This document shows positions 60,586 to 64,000 of a stretch of 64,000 nucleotides of DNA, piece after piece. The translations under genes were made by a program, and so were the position numbers. Numbering within the stretch: position 1 is the stretch's first letter; each line of letters opens with the position of its first letter. This DNA comes from CAXMST01 sp963793415. GTDB lineage: Bacteria; Actinomycetota; Thermoleophilia; Solirubrobacterales; 70-9. A model generated the notes under the pieces. The model did no database searches. It saw only the letters and a program-made list of their open reading frames with translations, and was not told the DNA's origin. The stretch covers positions 2,046,001 to 2,110,000 of the forward strand of contig CAWCAC010000002.1 in NCBI GenBank assembly GCA_963793415.1, in the 5' to 3' direction.

Positions 60586-61502
60586 AGCGGCGCAGTATCC
60601 CCGAGCATCGCCGCGATCTGCTCCGCGGCGGCCGCCGGGCCGGCGGCGCCGACGTCGACGGGGCGGATCCCGGGCATCTTCCGCATCCACGTCATCTGCC
60701 TGCGCGCGAAGCGCCGGTGCTCGCGGGTGACCGCCTCGCGATCGCCGGCCGCGAACGCTTCGAGCCCGATCGCCGATCGGGCCGTGCGCGAGATCCCGGC
60801 CGCGAGCGCCACCTGCGCCTCCGCACCTGCGCCCGCCTTGAACATCGCCTCGACCCGGATTGCGATCCGCTCGTCGAGCAGCTCGCGATCGCAGACCAGT
60901 CCGACCAGGAGGGCCGGGCGCCGCAGCTCCGCCGTCCACAGCCCCTGCGAGCGCTCCGGCGGATCGAGACCGCTGCGCACGAGCTCGAGCGAGCGCGTGA
61001 CCCGCTTGCGATCGTTCGGGTGCACGCGAGCTGCGACGTCCTGCGGCAGCTCGGCATGAAGGACTGCCGGCCCCCGCTCGGCGACCTCGGCCTCGACCCG
61101 GGCCCGCACGGCGGCGTCCACGGGCGGCCTCAGCTCGAGCTCGGCCAGCGCCGCCCGCATGTAGAGACCGGTGCCGCCGACGACGATCACGGGCCGGCCG
61201 GAGTCGAGCGCGCCGTCGATCTCGGCCCGGGCAAGCTCGGCGAAGCGACCGGCGCTGAACTCCTCATCGAGCCCGGCGATGCCGATCAGCCGATGCTCGA
61301 GGTCGGCCTGTTCGGAGGCGTCAGCGGCGCCGCTGAGGAGCTCCAGGCCGCGGTAGATCTGGATCGAGTCGCAGGAGACCGCGAGCGGGTCCCAGCCCCC
61401 CGCCCGCAGCAGGCATGCGAGCTCGATCGCGACCGCCGTCTTACCGACCCCGGTCGGGCCGAACAGGGCGATCAGGCCGGGTCCGGGCGCTGCGGCGGGC
61501 AC
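60582..61502 (-). CDS. miaA: tRNA dimethylallyltransferase
   Basis: 306 residues. P-loop LFGPTGVGKTAVAIELA (about 14-30), the substrate-aspartate segment AVSCDSIQIYRGLELLSG, the DMAPP/tRNA channel VVGGTGLYMRAAL and VHPNDRKRVTRSLE, and the C-terminal RRFARRQMTWMRKM. It transfers a dimethylallyl group to A37 of tRNAs reading UNN codons. It sits 7 bases downstream of miaB, which modifies the same base further. Confidence 0.95.
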   Translation of the reverse strand: MPAAAPGPGLIALFGPTGVGKTAVAIELACLLRAGGWDPLAVSCDSIQIYRGLELLSGAADASEQADLEHRLIGIAGLDEEFSAGRFAELARAEIDGALDSGRPVIVVGGTGLYMRAALAELELRPPVDAAVRARVEAEVAERGPAVLHAELPQDVAARVHPNDRKRVTRSLELVRSGLDPPERSQGLWTAELRRPALLVGLVCDRELLDERIAIRVEAMFKAGAGAEAQVALAAGISRTARSAIGLEAFAAGDREAVTREHRRFARRQMTWMRKMPGIRPVDVGAAGPAAAAEQIAAMLGDTAPL

Positions 61503-61509
61503 GCCGCCC

Positions 61510-62832
61510 TCAGGTGATCCGGCTCAGCAGCAGCTCGCGCCCGGTCAGCGTCTGCGAGCTGGCAGCGGTGACCTCGACCTCGACGAGCTCGCCGGCCTGA
61601 GCGGTGCCCTCGAAGTTGACGGCCTTGTTGTGTGAGGAGCGGCCGCGAAGTCGGGTTGGGTCGGTGCGGCTCGGACCCTCGACGAGGACCTCGAGCGAGC
61701 GCCCGACGAAGCGCTGGGAGCGCTCCTTCGCCCGCCGCTGAACGACCTCGACGAGACGCTCCATGCGCTCGACCTTGACCGGATGCGGGACCATCTCCTC
61801 CATCTCCGCGGCGGCCGTGCCCCGACGCGGGCTGAAGACGAACGTGAAGGCGGAGTCGTAGCCGACCTCCTCGGCGACCTCGAGCGTCTCCGTGAAGTCG
61901 GCCTCGGTCTCACCCGGGAAGCCGACGATGATGTCGGTCGTGATCGCGGCGTCGGGGACGTGCTCGCGGATCATCGCGACGCGGTCCATGTAGCGCTCGC
62001 GGTTGTAGGTGCGCCGCATCGCCTTGAGGATCCGGCTCGAGCCCGATTGCAGCGGCAGATGGATGTGCTCGCAGACGGCGTCGCACTCGGCGTGCGCGGC
62101 GAGCACGTCCTCCTTCATGTCCTTCGGATGCGGGCTCGTGTACCGAATCCGGTCGATTCCATCGATCGCGTCGACGGCGCGCAGCAGCTCCGCGAACGTG
62201 AGCCGCTCGGCCCCACGCAGGTCGCGGCCGTAGCTGTTCACGTTCTGACCGAGCAGGGTCACCTCGCGGACGCCGTCGGCCGCCAGCGCCTCGACCTCGG
62301 CCAGCAGCTCCGGCGCCGGACGGCTGACCTCGCGGCCGCGCGTCGAAGGGACGATGCAGTACGAGCAGACGCAGTTGCAGCCCTGCGAGATCTGCAGCCA
62401 GGCCTGGAACGGGCGCTGACGCTGCGACGGCAGGTGGCCGGCGAAGTCCTCGAACTCGAAGTAGCCCTGCGCGGTGAGCGAGTCGGAGGTGAGGAACTCG
62501 GCCAGCTTGTGGATCTGGCCGGGGCCGAAGGCGACGTCGACGAACGGGAAGCGGTCGAAGACCTCGTCCTTGACCGACTGCGCCCAGCAGCCACCGACGC
62601 CGACGATCCGCTCCGGATCCTCCGACTTGAGCCGCTTCGCCTCGCCGAGGTGGGCGATGAAGCGACTGTCGGCCGTCTCGCGGATCGAGCACGTGTTGAA
62701 GAGGATCAGGTCGGCCTCGGCCCGCTCGGGCACCTCGCGGTAGCCGAGCCCGCCGAGCATCCCCTTCATCCGCTCGGAGTCGTGCTCGTTCATCTGGCAG
62801 CCGAAGGTGGTCACGTGGAAGCTCTTGCTCAC
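61510..62832 (-). CDS. miaB: tRNA-2-methylthio-N6-dimethylallyladenosine synthase
   Basis: 440 residues from GTG 62832; an ATG at 62880 would add 16. The N-terminal MTTase domain carries the first cluster Cys (TFGCQMNEHDSERM, NTCSIRETA, GGCWAQ). The radical-SAM motif is GCNCVCSYCIVPSTRG (C-x3-C-x2-C, about 150-157). HLPLQSGSSRILKAMRRTYNR and VGFPGETEADF follow, and a TRAM domain closes the chain (about 375-438). It thiomethylates i6A37 after MiaA. The gene order miaB-miaA-dapF is common in actinobacteria. Confidence 0.95.
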   Translation of the reverse strand: MSKSFHVTTFGCQMNEHDSERMKGMLGGLGYREVPERAEADLILFNTCSIRETADSRFIAHLGEAKRLKSEDPERIVGVGGCWAQSVKDEVFDRFPFVDVAFGPGQIHKLAEFLTSDSLTAQGYFEFEDFAGHLPSQRQRPFQAWLQISQGCNCVCSYCIVPSTRGREVSRPAPELLAEVEALAADGVREVTLLGQNVNSYGRDLRGAERLTFAELLRAVDAIDGIDRIRYTSPHPKDMKEDVLAAHAECDAVCEHIHLPLQSGSSRILKAMRRTYNRERYMDRVAMIREHVPDAAITTDIIVGFPGETEADFTETLEVAEEVGYDSAFTFVFSPRRGTAAAEMEEMVPHPVKVERMERLVEVVQRRAKERSQRFVGRSLEVLVEGPSRTDPTRLRGRSSHNKAVNFEGTAQAGELVEVEVTAASSQTLTGRELLLSRIT

Positions 62833-62951
62833 GCCGAGGAGGTTAACGGCGAGGCTGAGCGCACCGCGGGCAGGACGCACAAGGCGAAGCGTGCGCCGGC
62901 ACGTGAGCCGCGGAGGACGCCGCCGGCGGCGCCCTCAGACCGCCGGCGCCG

Positions 62952-63674
62952 TTAGCCCTGCTGGGTGACGGCTACGAGGTAGTCGACGAGCGTCTGCAGC
63001 TGCTCGGGGTCGAGCTGGTCGCCGTAGGTGGCAGGCATCGTCCCGTCCGGGAAGCCCGCGGCTACGTCGGCGCTGGGATCGACGATCGCCGTCTCGACTT
63101 CCTGCGCGTCCATCGCGGCGACGGACTCGTCGAGGTCGGGACCGACCTGACCGTTGCTCTGCGCGTCGGCGAGCACGTGGCAGCCGCCGCATCCCGTGTC
63201 GGTGAAGAGGGTCCTACCCGCCTCGGTGTCGACGGCAGCGGTCGCCCCACCGGCGCCACCGGTGCTCGACTGCGGCTCGCCGGTCGCGGAGCCGGAGTCC
63301 GGCGTCGCACCGGTGCCGGACTCGGGATCGGCGGCCTCGCCGGCCCCGGATTCGTCAAGCGACTGCTCGTTCTCCACCTCCTGCTGCTGCGACTCGGCCG
63401 CGGCCTCCTGGTTCTCGGCGCGGCGCTCGGCCTGCTCGAAGCGGGCCGTCTGCAGCGCCCCGAAGCCGGTGATGACGACGAGCACCGTGAACACGCCGAT
63501 CACGGCCTTCAGCTGCGAAGAGCTGGGGAAGTCCTTGTTCCGCATCCCGACGAAGGAGACGACGAGCGCCAGGACGACGAGCAGTCCGCCGGCGACGTAG
63601 AGAAGGTCCTTGTCGACGAAGGTCTCCTCGCTGGCGAGGACGGTGAATGCGTCTGTGAGCGAGCCGAAGGCCAT
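62952..63674 (-). CDS. membrane-anchored c-type cytochrome
   Basis: 240 residues. Two transmembrane segments (about 25-44, LLYVAGGLLVVLALVVSFVG, and 57-75, AVIGVFTVLVVITGFGAL) precede a coiled, Glu/Gln-rich stretch and a Gly/Ser/Thr linker (about 85-148). A class I cytochrome c domain (about 149-240) follows with one heme site CGGCH and a distal Met in FPDGTMPATYGD. It probably carries electrons outside the membrane, e.g. to an oxidase; no oxidase gene is here. It needs cytochrome c maturation, for which ccdA (21.8 kb) is a candidate. Confidence 0.85.
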   Translation of the reverse strand: MAFGSLTDAFTVLASEETFVDKDLLYVAGGLLVVLALVVSFVGMRNKDFPSSSQLKAVIGVFTVLVVITGFGALQTARFEQAERRAENQEAAAESQQQEVENEQSLDESGAGEAADPESGTGATPDSGSATGEPQSSTGGAGGATAAVDTEAGRTLFTDTGCGGCHVLADAQSNGQVGPDLDESVAAMDAQEVETAIVDPSADVAAGFPDGTMPATYGDQLDPEQLQTLVDYLVAVTQQG

Positions 63675-63749
63675 TGCGGGCGCGATCCTACCGTTCCCGG
63701 GCAGCGGAAGCCGCGCCCACGGGCCTGCAGGGCACCGGCCGCGACCCGC

Positions 63750-64000
63750 TCAGTCGGCCCAGGCGGTGGTCCGCGTCTCGCGGATCACGGTCACCTTGAT
63801 GCGCCCCGGGAAGTCGAGCTCCTTGGCGATCGCCTGTGCGGACTTCTCGGCGATCACCGCCGCCTCCTCGTCGTCGACGGCGCCGGGATCGACCATCACC
63901 CTGACGTCGCGCCCGGCGCGCATCGCGAAGACCCGCTCGACACCGGGATGACGACCGGCAATCTCCTCGAGGTCCTTGAGCCGCGTCACGTACTCCTCGA
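63750..64000 (-). CDS. rny: ribonuclease Y, C-terminal part (partial)
   Basis: 84 residues run to the window end in the same frame (EEYVTRLKDLEEIAGRHPGVERVFAMRAG). The C-terminal domain of RNase Y is recognised from RVFAMRAGRDVRVMVDPGAVDDEEAAVIAEKSA and FPGRIKVTVIRETRTTAWAD. RNase Y is a membrane-bound endonuclease that starts mRNA decay. The N-terminal transmembrane, KH and HD domains lie beyond the window. The order rny-cytochrome c-miaB-miaA is continuous on this strand. Confidence 0.85.
   Translation of the reverse strand, partial: EEYVTRLKDLEEIAGRHPGVERVFAMRAGRDVRVMVDPGAVDDEEAAVIAEKSAQAIAKELDFPGRIKVTVIRETRTTAWAD

Overview
The window is 64 kb of very GC-rich, densely coded bacterial chromosome. 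The gene content points to the phylum Actinomycetota, most likely class Thermoleophilia (Solirubrobacterales-like). The actinobacterial signs are a GarA/OdhI-type FHA gene next to an FtsR-type MerR gene, a small RsiG-like c-di-GMP/anti-sigma protein, the MurT/GatD lipid II amidation pair, a c-di-AMP riboswitch in front of a cell-wall gene, and the order rny - cytochrome c - miaB - miaA - dapF - dapL - hflX. The taxonomic placement is inferred from families and gene order. I see no rRNA, tRNA, CRISPR array, prophage or insertion sequence. Most of the window reads as core chromosome.

Layout. 1-9.2 kb: a secreted LAS-type peptidase-like protein, a lipoprotein, a GNAT protein, proS, a phosphatidyltransferase, then a promoter with a perfect TATAAT driving rsiG-like / garA-like / ftsR-like genes, an SRPBCC protein and an AGPS-like flavoenzyme. 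8.1-18 kb: a membrane protein with a sigma-region-4-like N-terminus, an MMPL transporter, a PaaI thioesterase, NAD+ synthetase 1, a secreted HExxH protease-like protein, a molybdopterin oxidoreductase and a K+ channel, followed by the decayed tail of a second LAS-type protein. 18-26.3 kb: a ChbG-like deacetylase, a CRP-type site plus c-di-AMP riboswitch upstream of an RlpA-like protein, dinB, a ccdA/thioredoxin-TPR pair, a YqgE/AlgH protein, and a decayed pair (frameshifted second NAD+ synthetase, internally deleted isochorismatase-like gene). 26.4-32.8 kb: a biotinyl-carboxyltransferase fusion, a lipoprotein with a strong terminator, a cupin, tag, a ferric-reductase-like cytochrome with an Asp-rich partner, and a secreted lipase. 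32.8-42.6 kb: a Baeyer-Villiger-type monooxygenase, two secreted sulfatases flanking a beta-propeller protein, an I78-type inhibitor lipoprotein, a cupin, a fused pair of flavin-dependent reductase domains, a PRC-barrel-like protein and a cyclase-family hydrolase. 42.6-47.7 kb: a UvrA-like ATPase, a hydrolase, a PrxQ-type peroxiredoxin, a lipoprotein cyclophilin and a methyltransferase.

47.8-54.1 kb is one tightly overlapped operon: lipid kinase - murT - methyltransferase - gatD - zinc protease (RimB-like) - RimK-like ligase - aspartoacylase-like hydrolase. It joins lipid II amidation to a glutamate-ligase/peptide-modification module. 54.2-64 kb holds dut, hflX, a GH114-like protein, a membrane protein, dapL, an SDR, dapF, miaA, miaB, a membrane cytochrome c and the 3' part of rny. 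The DapF homologue has both catalytic cysteines replaced by serine.

The points most worth following up are the second-messenger inputs (c-di-GMP via the RsiG-like protein; cAMP/CRP plus c-di-AMP at rlpA), the Cys-less DapF, the murT-gatD-rimK operon, and a scatter of decayed or frameshifted genes (nadE2, isochorismatase, LAS-protein tail, sulfatase signal peptide). The single-base frameshifts could also be assembly errors.
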